From NCBI GenBank assembly GCA_963771985.1, contig CAVYVO010000001.1:186001-250000 (forward strand): a DNA stretch of 64,000 bases, read 5' to 3'. Every line of letters begins with the position of its first letter. Within the stretch, counting starts at the first letter, position 1. Below, piece after piece: positions 33,961-43,127 of this stretch. The notes beneath the pieces were generated by a model, which saw only the letters and a program-made list of their open reading frames with translations, made no database searches and was not told the origin of the DNA. The translations under genes and the position numbers were made by a program. Source of the stretch: Trebonia sp963771985. GTDB taxonomy: Bacteria > Actinomycetota > Actinomycetes > Streptosporangiales > Streptosporangiaceae.

Positions 33961-34745
33961 GCAGCCAGGACGTCACGTTCCCCGGGGCTGGCGCGCTGCG
34001 CCAGACCGGGAAGCTGTTCATCCTGGCAGCCCAGGTGCTGCGGCTGACGTTCAAGCGGCCCTTTCAGGTGCGCGAGCTCATCGAGCAGTTCTGGTTCATC
34101 GCCAGCGTCACGATCCTGCCCTCGGCGCTGGTCTCCATCCCGTTCGGTGCGGTGATCGCGCTCCAGGTCGGCTCGCTGACCCAGCAGCTGGGCGCCGAGT
34201 CGTTCACCGGTGCCGCCAGCGTCCTCGCCGTGGTCCAGCAGGCCAGCCCGCTGATCGTGGCGCTGCTCATCGCGGGTGCTGGCGGCTCAGCGATCTGCGC
34301 GGACATCGGGGCCCGGACCATCCGCGAGGAGATGGACGCGCTGGAGGTGATGGGCATCTCGCCGGTCCAGCGCCTGATCGTCCCCCGGGTGCTGGCCGCG
34401 ATGGGCGTCGCGGTCCTGCTGAACGGGCTGGTGTCGGTCGTCGGCGTGCTTGGCGGCTACTTCTTCAACGTGATCATGCAGCACGGCACACCAGGCGCCT
34501 ACCTGTCCAGCTTCTCCTCCCTGGCCCAGCTGCCCGACCTGTACATCAGCGAGATCAAGGCACTGATCTTCGGCTTCATCGCCGGGGTGATCGCCGCGCA
34601 CCGGGGCCTCAACCCCCGGCCAGGGCCCAAAGGTGTCGGCGATGCGGTCAACCAGTCGGTGGTCATCTCGTTCCTGCTGCTGTTTTTCGTCAACTTGGTC
34701 CTGACCGCGATCTATCTGCGGATCGTTCCCCCGAAGGGCTCGTGA
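33957..34745 (+). CDS. yrbEA: YrbE/MlaE-family permease, first subunit
   Basis: A 262-residue membrane protein of the MlaE family. Segments include FIASVTILPSALVSIPFGAV, QASPLIVALLIAGAGGSAIC, the conserved cytoplasmic motif ADIGARTIREEMDALEVMGI, and PRVLAAMGVAVLLNGLVSVV. The EEMDALEVMG loop is the family hallmark that contacts the ATPase. It pairs with the next gene to form the inner channel through which Mce proteins deliver lipid. Start ATG 33957 overlaps the ATPase stop; its own stop overlaps the next GTG. Confidence 0.93.
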   Translation: MSSQDVTFPGAGALRQTGKLFILAAQVLRLTFKRPFQVRELIEQFWFIASVTILPSALVSIPFGAVIALQVGSLTQQLGAESFTGAASVLAVVQQASPLIVALLIAGAGGSAICADIGARTIREEMDALEVMGISPVQRLIVPRVLAAMGVAVLLNGLVSVVGVLGGYFFNVIMQHGTPGAYLSSFSSLAQLPDLYISEIKALIFGFIAGVIAAHRGLNPRPGPKGVGDAVNQSVVISFLLLFFVNLVLTAIYLRIVPPKGS

Positions 34746-35653
34746 GCGCGCGCATGGTGGCAAGAGAACGCGAACCTGCCGGTACCGGCGCCAGCGCCGG
34801 TACCGGTACCGGCCCGGACCGATGGCCGGCCCGCGCCGCCGCGCGCATGGACAGCTGGCTGTCCTGGCTCGACCTGCTGGGCGACCAGCTGCTGTTCTAT
34901 GCCCGCGCGCTGGCCTGGACACCCCGGGCGATCCGGCGTTACTGGCGCGAAGTGCTGCGGCTGCTCGCCGAGGTCACCTTCGGCAGCGGCGCGCTCGCCC
35001 TGATCGGCGGGACGGTCGGCGTGATGATCGGCATGACGCTGTTCACCGGCACGGTCGTGGGCCTGCAGGGGTACGCCGCGCTGAACCAGATCGGCGCGTC
35101 CGCGCTCACCGGCTTCGTGTCCGCCTACTTCAACACCCGCGAGATCGCCCCGCTAGTCGCGGGCCTGGCATTGTCCGCCACTGTCGGGGCCGGCTTCACC
35201 GCACAGCTCGGCTCGATGCGCATCAACGAGGAAGTGGACGCGCTTGAGGGTATGGGCGTGCCGAGCCTGCCCTACCTGGTCACCACCCGCATCGTGGCGG
35301 GCGTGATCGCGATCATCCCGCTGTACGCCCTCGGCCTGGTGAGCTCGTACTTCTCCTCCCGCCTGGTCACCGTCGTGTTCAACGGCCAGTCACCCGGCAC
35401 ATATGACCACTACTTCGGGCTGTTCCTGTCGCCAGTCGACGTGCTCTGGTCGTTCCTGAAGGTGCTGATTTTCAGCGTGGTCGTGATCCTGGTGCACTGC
35501 TTTTACGGCTACCGGGCCAGCGGCGGCCCGGCGGGGGTGGGCGTTGCGGTCGGCCGTGCCGTGCGCGCCTCCATCGTGATGATCAACATCATCGACTTCC
35601 TCATGAGCCTGGCCATCTGGGGGGCGACCACCACGGTGCGAGTGACCGGGTGA
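34742..35653 (+). CDS. yrbEB: YrbE/MlaE-family permease, second subunit
   Basis: A 303-residue MlaE-family protein. GTG 34742 overlaps the previous stop, and longer upstream readings run through the first permease gene in the wrong frame. The N-terminal 35 residues are Gly/Thr/Ala-rich (GTGASAGTGTGPD), encoded by short GGTACCGG repeats. The family motif is LGSMRINEEVDALEGMGVPS (about residue 160), flanked by membrane helices (LIGGTVGVMIGMTLFTGTVV; VAGVIAIIPLYALGLVSSYF). It is the heterodimer partner of the first YrbE. Confidence 0.93.
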   Translation: MSARMVAREREPAGTGASAGTGTGPDRWPARAAARMDSWLSWLDLLGDQLLFYARALAWTPRAIRRYWREVLRLLAEVTFGSGALALIGGTVGVMIGMTLFTGTVVGLQGYAALNQIGASALTGFVSAYFNTREIAPLVAGLALSATVGAGFTAQLGSMRINEEVDALEGMGVPSLPYLVTTRIVAGVIAIIPLYALGLVSSYFSSRLVTVVFNGQSPGTYDHYFGLFLSPVDVLWSFLKVLIFSVVVILVHCFYGYRASGGPAGVGVAVGRAVRASIVMINIIDFLMSLAIWGATTTVRVTG

Positions 35654-36951
35654 AACCGAGGGCGCGCGCCAAACTCGGCCGCCGGGCCGCCGGCGTGCTG
35701 TTCCTGCTGGTGCTCGTCCTGCTGGCGTGGCTGTCAGTGGCGCTGTATCAGAAGCAGTTCACCCCCGTCGCCATGGTGACCCTCTATACAAGCAGCGCCG
35801 GCAACGAGATGAACCCCGGCGCGGAGGTCATGGTCCGCGGCGTCCAGGTCGGCGAGGTACGGCAGATCACCGCCGACGGCAGCGGTGCCCGGCTGGAGCT
35901 GACGATCGATCCCGGCGTCGTGGACGAGCTGCCCGCGAACATCTCCGCCGAGATGCTGCCCACCACCTTGTTCGGCGAGCGGTACGTGGACCTCATCCTG
36001 CCGGCCAATCCGAGCCCGCAGATGCTGGCCAACGGCAGCGTCATCGCCCAGGACCGGTCCAGCGACGCGCTGGAACTGGAGCGGGTGCTGAACAACCTGC
36101 TCCCGCTGCTCAGCGCGCTTGAGCCGGACAAGCTCTCGCTCATCATGAACGCGCTCGGGCAGGGCCTGCAGGGACGGGGCGCCGAACTACGCCAGACACT
36201 GACCATGCTCAACTCCTACCTGGGGCAGCTGAACCCGCGGCTGCCTGCCCTGGACACCGACATCAGGGATCTGGCCGGGCTGGCCAGGACCTACAACCAG
36301 GCAGCCCCCGGAATCCTGTCCGCGCTGAACGACTTCACCGCCACCAGCCAGGTCGTCGCGAGCGAACGTGCCAACGTGGCCGCGCTGCTGGCCAACCTGA
36401 CCATCGCGGCCGCCGACCTGCGCTCGTTCCTGGCCGCCAACCAGCAGAACATCATCGCGCTGTCCGCGGACTCACCAGCCACGCTGAGCATCCTGGCCAG
36501 GTACGCCCCCGAGTTCCCGTGCACGCTGCAGGACCTGGTCAGCTTCGAGCCGGCCATGAACAAGGTCCTCGGGCAGGGCACCAGCCAGCCCGGCCTGCAC
36601 GTCAACGTGACCGTGGTGCCGTCGCTCGGCCGGTACCTGCCCGGCCGGGACACGCCGGTGTACGGGGACAACACCGGACCGCACTGCTATCCGGTGCCGT
36701 TTCCCGGTATCACCCTGCACGACGGCACGTCCCCGCCGGGAGCGTCGGCGTCCGGCGGGGACGCGCCCGGGGAGGCCGGGGAGGCCGCCGCCGTGGCCGA
36801 CAGCACGGGGCCGGGCGGCGCCCCGCAGGACAGCGAGCTGATCAGGGAAGTCGCGGCGCTGGCACTCGGCCGTCCCCCGGCAGCCATCCCCGGCTGGAGC
36901 AGCCTCCTGGTGGGGCCGCTGTACCGGGGCGCCACGGTGGTCTTGCGGTGA
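35650..36951 (+). CDS. mceA: Mce family protein, first (MceA position)
   Basis: A 433-residue protein with one N-terminal membrane anchor (FLLVLVLLAWLSVALY, about residues 16-34), then an MCE/MlaD domain (about 40-118: GAEVMVRGVQVGEV, FGERYVDLILP), then a long helical Mce C-terminal region (to about 300). The tail is Pro/Ser/Gly-rich, ending in LVGPLYRGATVVLR. It starts at GTG 35650 with a 4-bp overlap. The six Mce subunits are expected to form a hexameric tube carrying lipid across the periplasm-like space. Confidence 0.92.
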   Translation: MKPRARAKLGRRAAGVLFLLVLVLLAWLSVALYQKQFTPVAMVTLYTSSAGNEMNPGAEVMVRGVQVGEVRQITADGSGARLELTIDPGVVDELPANISAEMLPTTLFGERYVDLILPANPSPQMLANGSVIAQDRSSDALELERVLNNLLPLLSALEPDKLSLIMNALGQGLQGRGAELRQTLTMLNSYLGQLNPRLPALDTDIRDLAGLARTYNQAAPGILSALNDFTATSQVVASERANVAALLANLTIAAADLRSFLAANQQNIIALSADSPATLSILARYAPEFPCTLQDLVSFEPAMNKVLGQGTSQPGLHVNVTVVPSLGRYLPGRDTPVYGDNTGPHCYPVPFPGITLHDGTSPPGASASGGDAPGEAGEAAAVADSTGPGGAPQDSELIREVAALALGRPPAAIPGWSSLLVGPLYRGATVVLR

Positions 36952-36967
36952 GGCTTGAGGTGAGGGC

Positions 36968-37999
36968 ATGAAGCGGGCATCCATCGCCGGGCCGCTGATC
37001 AAGTCCGTCATCTTCATCGTGGTCACCGCTACCCTGACCGCGGTGCTCGGGATCAGCATCGCCCACACCGGGGTTTCCGGGACCACCGGCTACCAGGCCG
37101 TCTTCACCGACGTCACCGGGCTGACCGTGGGCGATGACGTGGACATCGCCGGGGTGCGGGTGGGGGACGTGACCTCGATCAGCGTCTACCACAGGAACCT
37201 GGCGCTTATCGGCTTCGCCGTGCAGTCGGGACGCCGGCTGCCCGCCTCGGTGACCGCCACCATCAGGTACCTCAACCTCGTCGGCCAGCGCTACATCGAA
37301 CTGGGCCAGGGCGCCGGACCGCCCGGCAGCATTCTGCCGCCCGGGGGGACCATCCCGCTCGCGCAGACCACCCCCGCGCTGGACCTGACGGTCTTGTTCA
37401 ACGGCTTCCAGCCGCTCTTCCAGGCCCTCTCGCCCGGTGATGTCAACGAGCTGGCCAGCGAGATCATCCAGGTGTTCCAGGGCGAGAGCCCGAACCTCGA
37501 GGCCCTGGTCCTCACCATCGGGTCACTGACCACTGCCCTGGCGACCAAGGACCAGGTCATCGACGACGTGATCGGCAACCTGAATTCGGTGCTGCAGACG
37601 ATCACCTCCCGCGGCAACGAGCTCGGCGGGCTGATCACCACCTTGCAGCAACTTGTCTCCGGGCTGGCGGCAGACCGGCAGTCGATCGGCAGCGCCATCT
37701 CCGCCATCTCCAGCCTGAACAGCGCCACCGCCGGCCTGCTCCAGGTGGGCCGGGCACCGCTGAGCCAGGACATCACCCAGCTCGGGCGGCTGTCCGGAAA
37801 CCTTGCGGCCAACTCGGGCACGATCAACACGTTCTTGCAGAACCTGCCGCTCAAGATGGCCGACATCACCCGGCTGGCCTCGTACGGGTCCTGGCTCAAC
37901 TTCTACCTGTGCGCCGCGACGGTCACCGGGGTGCGCAGCGCCTCGGGCGGCCACGTCCCGTCCGGCGTTCCCGTTACGGCGGAAAGGTGCACGTCATGA
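36968..37999 (+). CDS. mceB: Mce family protein, second (MceB position)
   Basis: A 343-residue protein with the membrane anchor VIFIVVTATLTAVLGISIA (about residues 14-32). The MCE domain is about residues 38-115 (TGLTVGDDVDIAGVRVGDVT, YLNLVGQRYIELGQG). The helical region has a long stretch of coiled-coil-like repeats (VIDDVIGNLNSVLQTI, ELGGLITTLQQLVSGLA), as in the Mce tubes. It ends with a small Cys-containing tail (LNFYLCAATVTGV). It overlaps the next gene by 4 bp. Confidence 0.92.
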   Translation: MKRASIAGPLIKSVIFIVVTATLTAVLGISIAHTGVSGTTGYQAVFTDVTGLTVGDDVDIAGVRVGDVTSISVYHRNLALIGFAVQSGRRLPASVTATIRYLNLVGQRYIELGQGAGPPGSILPPGGTIPLAQTTPALDLTVLFNGFQPLFQALSPGDVNELASEIIQVFQGESPNLEALVLTIGSLTTALATKDQVIDDVIGNLNSVLQTITSRGNELGGLITTLQQLVSGLAADRQSIGSAISAISSLNSATAGLLQVGRAPLSQDITQLGRLSGNLAANSGTINTFLQNLPLKMADITRLASYGSWLNFYLCAATVTGVRSASGGHVPSGVPVTAERCTS

Positions 38000-38997
38000 A
38001 GCCGTTGTCGCGGCGCAGCCCGATCGGGGCCGCATTCGCGGGGCTGGCCATCCTCGCCGCCATCGCCCTGCTCACGTACTACTCCGGGGACCTGCCGTTC
38101 ATCGGCGGCGGCACCACCTATACCGCCTATTTCGCTGAGGCGGGCGGCCTGCAGTCAGGCAACGAGGTGCGAATCGCCGGAGTCGTGGTCGGCCGCGTCA
38201 CCGGGGTTTCGCTGGACGGCGACAAGGTGGCCGTGACGTTCCAGGAGAAAGGCGCCTGGCTGGGGAACACCACCACCGCCGCGATCAAGATCAAGACCCT
38301 GCTCGGCGATAAGTACCTGGCACTCGACCCGCAGGGCACCGGTCCGCTGAACCCCGCCCAGCCGATACCGCTCAGCCGCACCACATCGCCTTACGACGTG
38401 CAGCAGGCGTTCAGCGGCCTCGGGGAGCAACTCGGCCAGATCAACACCGCACAGCTGGCCCGCAGCCTCCAGGTACTATCCGACGCGTTCGCCGCCACCC
38501 CGCCCTACGTGCGCTCGGCCCTCAGCGGGCTGGCGGACCTGTCGTCGTCGGTAGCGTCCCAGGAGGCCCAGGTCACCAGCGTGCTGGCGGGCACCCGCAC
38601 AGTGACCGGGGTACTCGCCAGCGAGGACACAAGGTTCCAGGCGTTGCTGGGCGACGGGAACCTGCTGCTGTCGGAGCTGCAGCAGCGGGAGGCCGCCATC
38701 AGCTCGCTGCTGGAAACCACGCAGGCCCTGGCCGCCCAGCTCTCCGGGCTTGTCAGCGACGACCAGGCCAACCTCCGCCCGGCGCTGCAGGCACTGGACC
38801 AGGTCACCAGCGTGCTGCAGCAGAACCAGGCCAACCTGACCCAGGCGATCGCGCTGGTCGGCCCGTACTACCGGCTGCTCGGGAACTCCCTCGGCAACGG
38901 CCGCTGGCTCGACGTGTACCTGTGCGGCCTCATCCCCAGCTCGTACCTGCCGCCGGGCACCGGTCCCGCCTCCGGCTGCCAGCCCCCGAAAAGCTGA
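37996..38997 (+). CDS. mceC: Mce family protein, third (MceC position)
   Basis: A 333-residue protein from ATG 37996, preceded by GGAAAGG. The anchor is near residues 11-30 (AFAGLAILAAIALLTYY). The MCE domain spans about residues 38-115 (GGLQSGNEVRIAGVVVGRVT, IKTLLGDKYLALDPQG), followed by helices rich in Gln/Leu (LLLSELQQREAAISSLLETT). It ends with VYLCGLIPSSYLPPGTGP, the family's typical Cys-containing tail. It overlaps the previous stop. Confidence 0.92.
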   Translation: MKPLSRRSPIGAAFAGLAILAAIALLTYYSGDLPFIGGGTTYTAYFAEAGGLQSGNEVRIAGVVVGRVTGVSLDGDKVAVTFQEKGAWLGNTTTAAIKIKTLLGDKYLALDPQGTGPLNPAQPIPLSRTTSPYDVQQAFSGLGEQLGQINTAQLARSLQVLSDAFAATPPYVRSALSGLADLSSSVASQEAQVTSVLAGTRTVTGVLASEDTRFQALLGDGNLLLSELQQREAAISSLLETTQALAAQLSGLVSDDQANLRPALQALDQVTSVLQQNQANLTQAIALVGPYYRLLGNSLGNGRWLDVYLCGLIPSSYLPPGTGPASGCQPPKS

Positions 38998-39009
38998 GGT
39001 GTCACCACG

Positions 39010-40287
39010 ATGAGCGATCCGAACGAAGGCGGGCTGAGCACACTCGACAGCCTGCTGAAGGCCGCCCAGGAACGCGCGGCCAGGCGTGTCAGCGTGCGCG
39101 GTGTCCTAAGGCGCGGGCTGCCGGGCTCCCGGCGGCAGCGGATAATCGCCGGGGTCGGGGCCCTGGCCGTCGCGGCCGCGCTGATCGCCGGCGGGGAGGC
39201 GCTGTACCACGCCACCCATCCGGGCACGCGGGTCACCGCCTACTTCAGCGAGTCCATCGGCGTTTACCCCGGCTCCGACGTGCGGATACTCGGGGTGCGG
39301 GTGGGGGCGGTCAACGCTGTGCAGCCGGACGGCCAGCAGGTGAAGGTCACCCTGACGGTCGACAACGGCGTCGCGCTGCCCGCTGACGTGCAAGCGGCCG
39401 TGGTGGCGCCGAGCGTGCTCTCTGACCGTTACGTCCAGCTCACCCCCGCCTACACGGGCGGCCCGCGGCTCACCAGTGGCGCCGTCATCCCGGTCACCCG
39501 CACCGCGGTCCCGGTCGAGGTCGACCAGATCTACGCGGACCTCAACCAACTCGCTGCCGCGCTTGGCCCAGCGGGCGCTAACAAGCCGGGCGCTAACAAG
39601 CAGGGCGCGCTCAGCAACCTGATCAAGACCGGCGCGGCCAACCTGGCAGGCAACGGCGGCTCCCTGCACAGCATGCTCACGCAGTACAGCGGTCTGTCGC
39701 GGACTCTGGGCGGCTCCGCGGGCAACATCGCGGCGACCCTCAGCAGCCTGCAGCAGTTCACGAGCATGCTCCAGCGCAACGATGACCAGGTGCGGCTGGC
39801 TGAGCAGCAGCTCGCGCAGGTGACCGGGTACCTCTCCGGCGACCGGCAGCAGCTCGCGGCCGCCATCTCCACGCTGGGCACCGCGCTGAGCCAGGTGCAG
39901 CAGTTCATCGCCAGTAACCGGAGCCTGCTCACGTCCAACGTGAACAAGCTGGCGTCGATCACCACCATCTTGTCCAGTGAGCGGGCGTCGCTGGCCGAAG
40001 CCCTCGACACCGCCCCGCTCGCGGCCGACAACCTGCTCAACGCGTACGACGCCACCACAAAGACCCTGGACGGCCGCGCCGACCTCAACGAATTCAGCAT
40101 GACGCCGGCGGGGACCACCGCGGCAGAGTCCGGGGACGCGGCCAGCTCCGGGCCGACCGGGTCGGTCGCGGTCCTCACCACCGAAATCGCCGGCCTCCCG
40201 CCGCTGCCGCTGCCGTCGGCGGGGACCGAGTACAGCACGCCTCAGGCCCTGCTGGCAGCGATGCAGGCGTGCGGGAGCCGGTGCTGA
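39010..40287 (+). CDS. mceD: Mce family protein, fourth (MceD position)
   Basis: A 425-residue protein. A cytoplasmic N-terminus of about 45 residues, longer than in the neighbours, precedes the anchor IIAGVGALAVAAALIAGGEA (about 46-65). The MCE domain is about residues 72-150 (YPGSDVRILGVRVGAVNAV, PSVLSDRYVQLTPAY). A short repeat, GANKPGANKQGA (about residues 194-205), lies in the linker. A long Gln-rich helical segment follows (LRQQLAQ-like DQVRLAEQQLAQVTGYLSGD). GAGGTG precedes the ATG. Its stop shares bases with the next start (TGATG). Confidence 0.91.
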   Translation: MSDPNEGGLSTLDSLLKAAQERAARRVSVRGVLRRGLPGSRRQRIIAGVGALAVAAALIAGGEALYHATHPGTRVTAYFSESIGVYPGSDVRILGVRVGAVNAVQPDGQQVKVTLTVDNGVALPADVQAAVVAPSVLSDRYVQLTPAYTGGPRLTSGAVIPVTRTAVPVEVDQIYADLNQLAAALGPAGANKPGANKQGALSNLIKTGAANLAGNGGSLHSMLTQYSGLSRTLGGSAGNIAATLSSLQQFTSMLQRNDDQVRLAEQQLAQVTGYLSGDRQQLAAAISTLGTALSQVQQFIASNRSLLTSNVNKLASITTILSSERASLAEALDTAPLAADNLLNAYDATTKTLDGRADLNEFSMTPAGTTAAESGDAASSGPTGSVAVLTTEIAGLPPLPLPSAGTEYSTPQALLAAMQACGSRC

Positions 40288-41390
40288 TGCGGGCCCGGGT
40301 GCCGCGCCAGGCACCGCCGCGCCAGGCACCGCCGCGCCGGGCACCGCCGCGCCGGGCGCGGCGAGGAGCGATCGCCGCCACGGCCGCGGTGCTGGCGCTG
40401 GCCGCGACGGGCTGCGGTTCCATCTGGAACAACGGCATCTACAGCATCCCGCTGCCCGGGGGTGCCAACCTGGGCAGCCACCCGTACCAGGTCACCGCCC
40501 GTTTCGCCGACGTGCTCGACCTCGTGCCGCAGTCGGCGGTCAAGGTGAACGACGTCAGCGTCGGCCGGGTCACCAGCATCTACCTCCCGCAGGGGTCCTG
40601 GACGGCGAGCGTCACCATGCTCATCAACGGCGACGTCCACCTGCCGGCCAACGCCATCGCCCAGGTGGAGCAGTCCAGCCTGCTCGGCGAGCAGTACATC
40701 GCCCTGTCCCCGCCGCCCGGCGCCCCTAGCACCGGCAGGCTGACGAACGGCGCGGTGATACCCGAATACCGCACCACCACCAACACCACCGTCGAGCAGG
40801 TGCTGGGGGCGTTGTCGCTGCTGCTCAACGGAGGCGGCATCAACCAGCTGCACACGATCACCAGCCAGCTGGCCGTCGCGCTGAACGGCGACGAGCCGCA
40901 GGTCCGCTCGCTGCTGATCCGGCTGCACACGCTGCTGGCGAACCTCAACGCCCACCGCGGCGACATCATCACCGCGCTCGACGGGCTGAACGCGCTGTCG
41001 GCCACCCTGGCCGCGCGCGACCGGCAGATCGGCAACGTCCTCGATCACCTCACCCCCGGGCTGCGGGTGCTTGCCGACGAGCGCAACCAGCTCGTCACGA
41101 TGCTGAACTCGCTGCACGCGCTCTCCGGGGTAGCGGTCGCCACCATCAACGCCAGCCAGGCCAGCCTGGTCACTGACCTGCAGCTGCTGGCGCCGACGCT
41201 CCAGCAGCTCGCCAACGCCGGGCAGTCACTGCCGCTGGCGCTCCAGGTGCTGCTGACCTACCCGTTCACCGATCAGGTGCTCAATGATGTGCAAGGCGAC
41301 TACCTGAACATCTACCTGAAGGTGGCGGCAGCCAAGGGGACGGTGGTCATCCCGCCAGTGGAGCCGGCTCGGGGAAAGGGCAAGCGCTGA
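40287..41390 (+). CDS. mceE: Mce family lipoprotein, fifth (MceE/LprN position)
   Basis: A 367-residue lipoprotein Mce. The N-terminus is unusually Arg/Pro-rich (APPRQAPPRRAPPRRARRG), encoded by four 15-bp tandem units (40301-40360). It is followed by a lipid-export signal ending LALAATGC with Cys43 as the acylated residue. The MCE domain is about residues 60-140 (LVPQSAVKVNDVSVGRVTSI, SSLLGEQYIALSPP). MceE is the lipoprotein subunit in actinobacterial Mce loci, so this fits. ATG 40287 is preferred over GTG 40269. It ends TGATG against mceF. Confidence 0.92.
   Translation: MRARVPRQAPPRQAPPRRAPPRRARRGAIAATAAVLALAATGCGSIWNNGIYSIPLPGGANLGSHPYQVTARFADVLDLVPQSAVKVNDVSVGRVTSIYLPQGSWTASVTMLINGDVHLPANAIAQVEQSSLLGEQYIALSPPPGAPSTGRLTNGAVIPEYRTTTNTTVEQVLGALSLLLNGGGINQLHTITSQLAVALNGDEPQVRSLLIRLHTLLANLNAHRGDIITALDGLNALSATLAARDRQIGNVLDHLTPGLRVLADERNQLVTMLNSLHALSGVAVATINASQASLVTDLQLLAPTLQQLANAGQSLPLALQVLLTYPFTDQVLNDVQGDYLNIYLKVAAAKGTVVIPPVEPARGKGKR
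40301..40360 (+). repeat. 15-bp tandem repeat inside mceE
   Basis: Four in-frame units of GCCGCGCCAGGCACC (the third and fourth with GGGC in place of AGGC, the last degenerate) encode repeated Pro-Arg-Gln/Arg-Ala-Pro ahead of the signal sequence. Unit number could vary between strains. Confidence 0.85.
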
Positions 41391-42556
41391 TGCTGACCAC
41401 GGCGACGAGACTGAAGCTGGCCGCGTTCGCGCTGCTCAGCGTGCTGGTGGTGGGTTACGCCGGCATCCATTACGCAGCCGTGGGCCGGTACGTTGGGCTG
41501 CCCGGCAACTACGTGGTACGGCTGGACCTGGCGCAGGCGGGCGGGCTCTTCCCGAACGCCGACGTAACCTATCGCGGGGTTTCCGTGGGCCGGGTGGGCA
41601 CCATCCGGCTGACCGCGGCCGGCGTCGAAGCGGACCTGAACATCAGCGATTCCGCCCCGCCGATCCCGGCCCGTCTCCAGGCCGCCGTGGCGGACCTGTC
41701 CGCGGTCGGCGAGCAGTACGTGGACCTGCGCCCGGACACCACGTCCGGTCCGTACCTGGCCGCCGGCAGCGTGATCCCGCAACGCGACACTCAGCTGCCC
41801 CTGCCCGTGACAACGTTGCTGACCAGCGTCAACACGCTGGCCTTGTCGCTGCCGCTCGGCACGCTGCGCACCCTGCTGAACGAGCTGGCAACCGGCCTGG
41901 CAGGGCAGGGGGCCAGCCTGGCGGGGATACTCAATGGCAACCGCGCGCTCGTCCAGGCGCTGGACGCCACCGCTCCGCAGACCATATCGCTAATCAATAA
42001 CAGCAAAACGGTGCTAGGCACCCAGATCGCGGAGTCGGGGGAACTCGACTCCTTCGCCGCCAGCGCCCGCCTGCTCGCCCGGCAGCTCAGGGCCTCCGAC
42101 CCGGACCTGCGCCGGCTCATCACCACCGGCCCGCAGGTGGGCGCCTCGGTGGCCGACCTGCTGGCCAACACCAACCCCGGCCTGGCCGTGCTGATCGCCA
42201 ACCTGCTGACTACCTCGGAGGTGACGCTCACCCGGGGCCAGGCACTGGACGAACTGCTGTCGGCGCTGCCGGCTGACATCGCGGCCGGGTCCACGGTCAT
42301 CACTAGCGAGGGAGCCAACTTCGGAATGGCGCTCACCTTTTTCAGCCCGCTGCCCTGCACCGCGGGGTACGGCGGCACCGTGTACCGCAACGGGCTCGAC
42401 ACGTCCCCGGCACCGCCACTCAATACCGCTGCCGGCTGCACCCTGCCGGCGAGCAGCGGGGTCGACGTCCGCGGCTCCGCGCACGCGCCGTCCGGCGGAG
42501 GAGTACCGTCGGCGGCGCAGCCAGGACTGGCCCAGCTGCTGGGGGTGACCCCGTGA
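41390..42556 (+). CDS. mceF: Mce family protein, sixth (MceF position)
   Basis: A 388-residue protein with an N-terminal anchor (LKLAAFALLSVLVVGYAGIH, about residues 7-26). The MCE domain is about residues 38-118 (GGLFPNADVTYRGVSVGRVG, LSAVGEQYVDLRPD). The helical region and a Cys pair in the tail (PLPCTAGYGG, AAGCTLPASS) fit MceF. It ends with a Pro/Gly/Ser-rich tail. It overlaps the next start (GTGA), so the Mce-associated gene is cotranscribed. Confidence 0.92.
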   Translation: MLTTATRLKLAAFALLSVLVVGYAGIHYAAVGRYVGLPGNYVVRLDLAQAGGLFPNADVTYRGVSVGRVGTIRLTAAGVEADLNISDSAPPIPARLQAAVADLSAVGEQYVDLRPDTTSGPYLAAGSVIPQRDTQLPLPVTTLLTSVNTLALSLPLGTLRTLLNELATGLAGQGASLAGILNGNRALVQALDATAPQTISLINNSKTVLGTQIAESGELDSFAASARLLARQLRASDPDLRRLITTGPQVGASVADLLANTNPGLAVLIANLLTTSEVTLTRGQALDELLSALPADIAAGSTVITSEGANFGMALTFFSPLPCTAGYGGTVYRNGLDTSPAPPLNTAAGCTLPASSGVDVRGSAHAPSGGGVPSAAQPGLAQLLGVTP

Positions 42557-43110
42557 AACCAGCCGCCCGCGTGTTCTCCCGTGACCCCGTACTGGCCGTC
42601 GCAATCGTGCTGGCCGCCGCCGCTGTATTCTTCGCCGCCTGGTCGGGCTGGGCCTGGCACAGCGCTGCCCAGTCCGGGACGCCCGCCCTCGCCCAGACCC
42701 GCGACCAGGTCCTGCAGGCAGGCGAGCAGGAGGTGCAGAACTTCAACACCCTCGACTACCGCCACGTCGGCCAGGGCCTGACCCTATGGGAACAGTCGTC
42801 CGCCGGGCCGCTGCGCGCGCAGATCATCGCGGGCCGTTCCCAGTTCGAGCGGCAAGTCGAGCAGGCCAAGACCAATACCACCGCCAAGATCCTTGACGCG
42901 GCGCTTGTCACGCTCAACGTCCAGGCCGGAACGGCCAGCATCATCGCCGCCGTCCAGCTCGACGTCATCCCGCCGCAGGGAGCACCGGTCAGCAAGCAGG
43001 CCCGGCTCGAAGGCCAGCTCACCCGGACAGCCTCCGGGTGGAAGCTCACCGCGCTCGGCCAGGTGCCGGTCGGCAGCGCCGCCCCCGCCGCAAGCCACCC
43101 CGCCGGGTGA
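42553..43110 (+). CDS. Mce-associated membrane protein 1
   Basis: A 185-residue protein. A membrane helix is near residues 12-32 (VLAVAIVLAAAAVFFAAWSG), then an extracytoplasmic domain with TRDQVLQAGEQEVQNFNTLD and VGQGLTLWEQSSAGPL, the layout of the mycobacterial Mas/Mam proteins that follow mce genes and have a NTF2-like fold. The C-terminal strands (GSKWKLTALGQV-like SGWKLTALGQVPVGS) match. It starts at GTG 42553, overlapping mceF. It probably stabilises or regulates the Mce complex. Confidence 0.85.
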   Translation: MKPAARVFSRDPVLAVAIVLAAAAVFFAAWSGWAWHSAAQSGTPALAQTRDQVLQAGEQEVQNFNTLDYRHVGQGLTLWEQSSAGPLRAQIIAGRSQFERQVEQAKTNTTAKILDAALVTLNVQAGTASIIAAVQLDVIPPQGAPVSKQARLEGQLTRTASGWKLTALGQVPVGSAAPAASHPAG

Positions 43111-43127
43111 GCCGGAAAGGACACGTC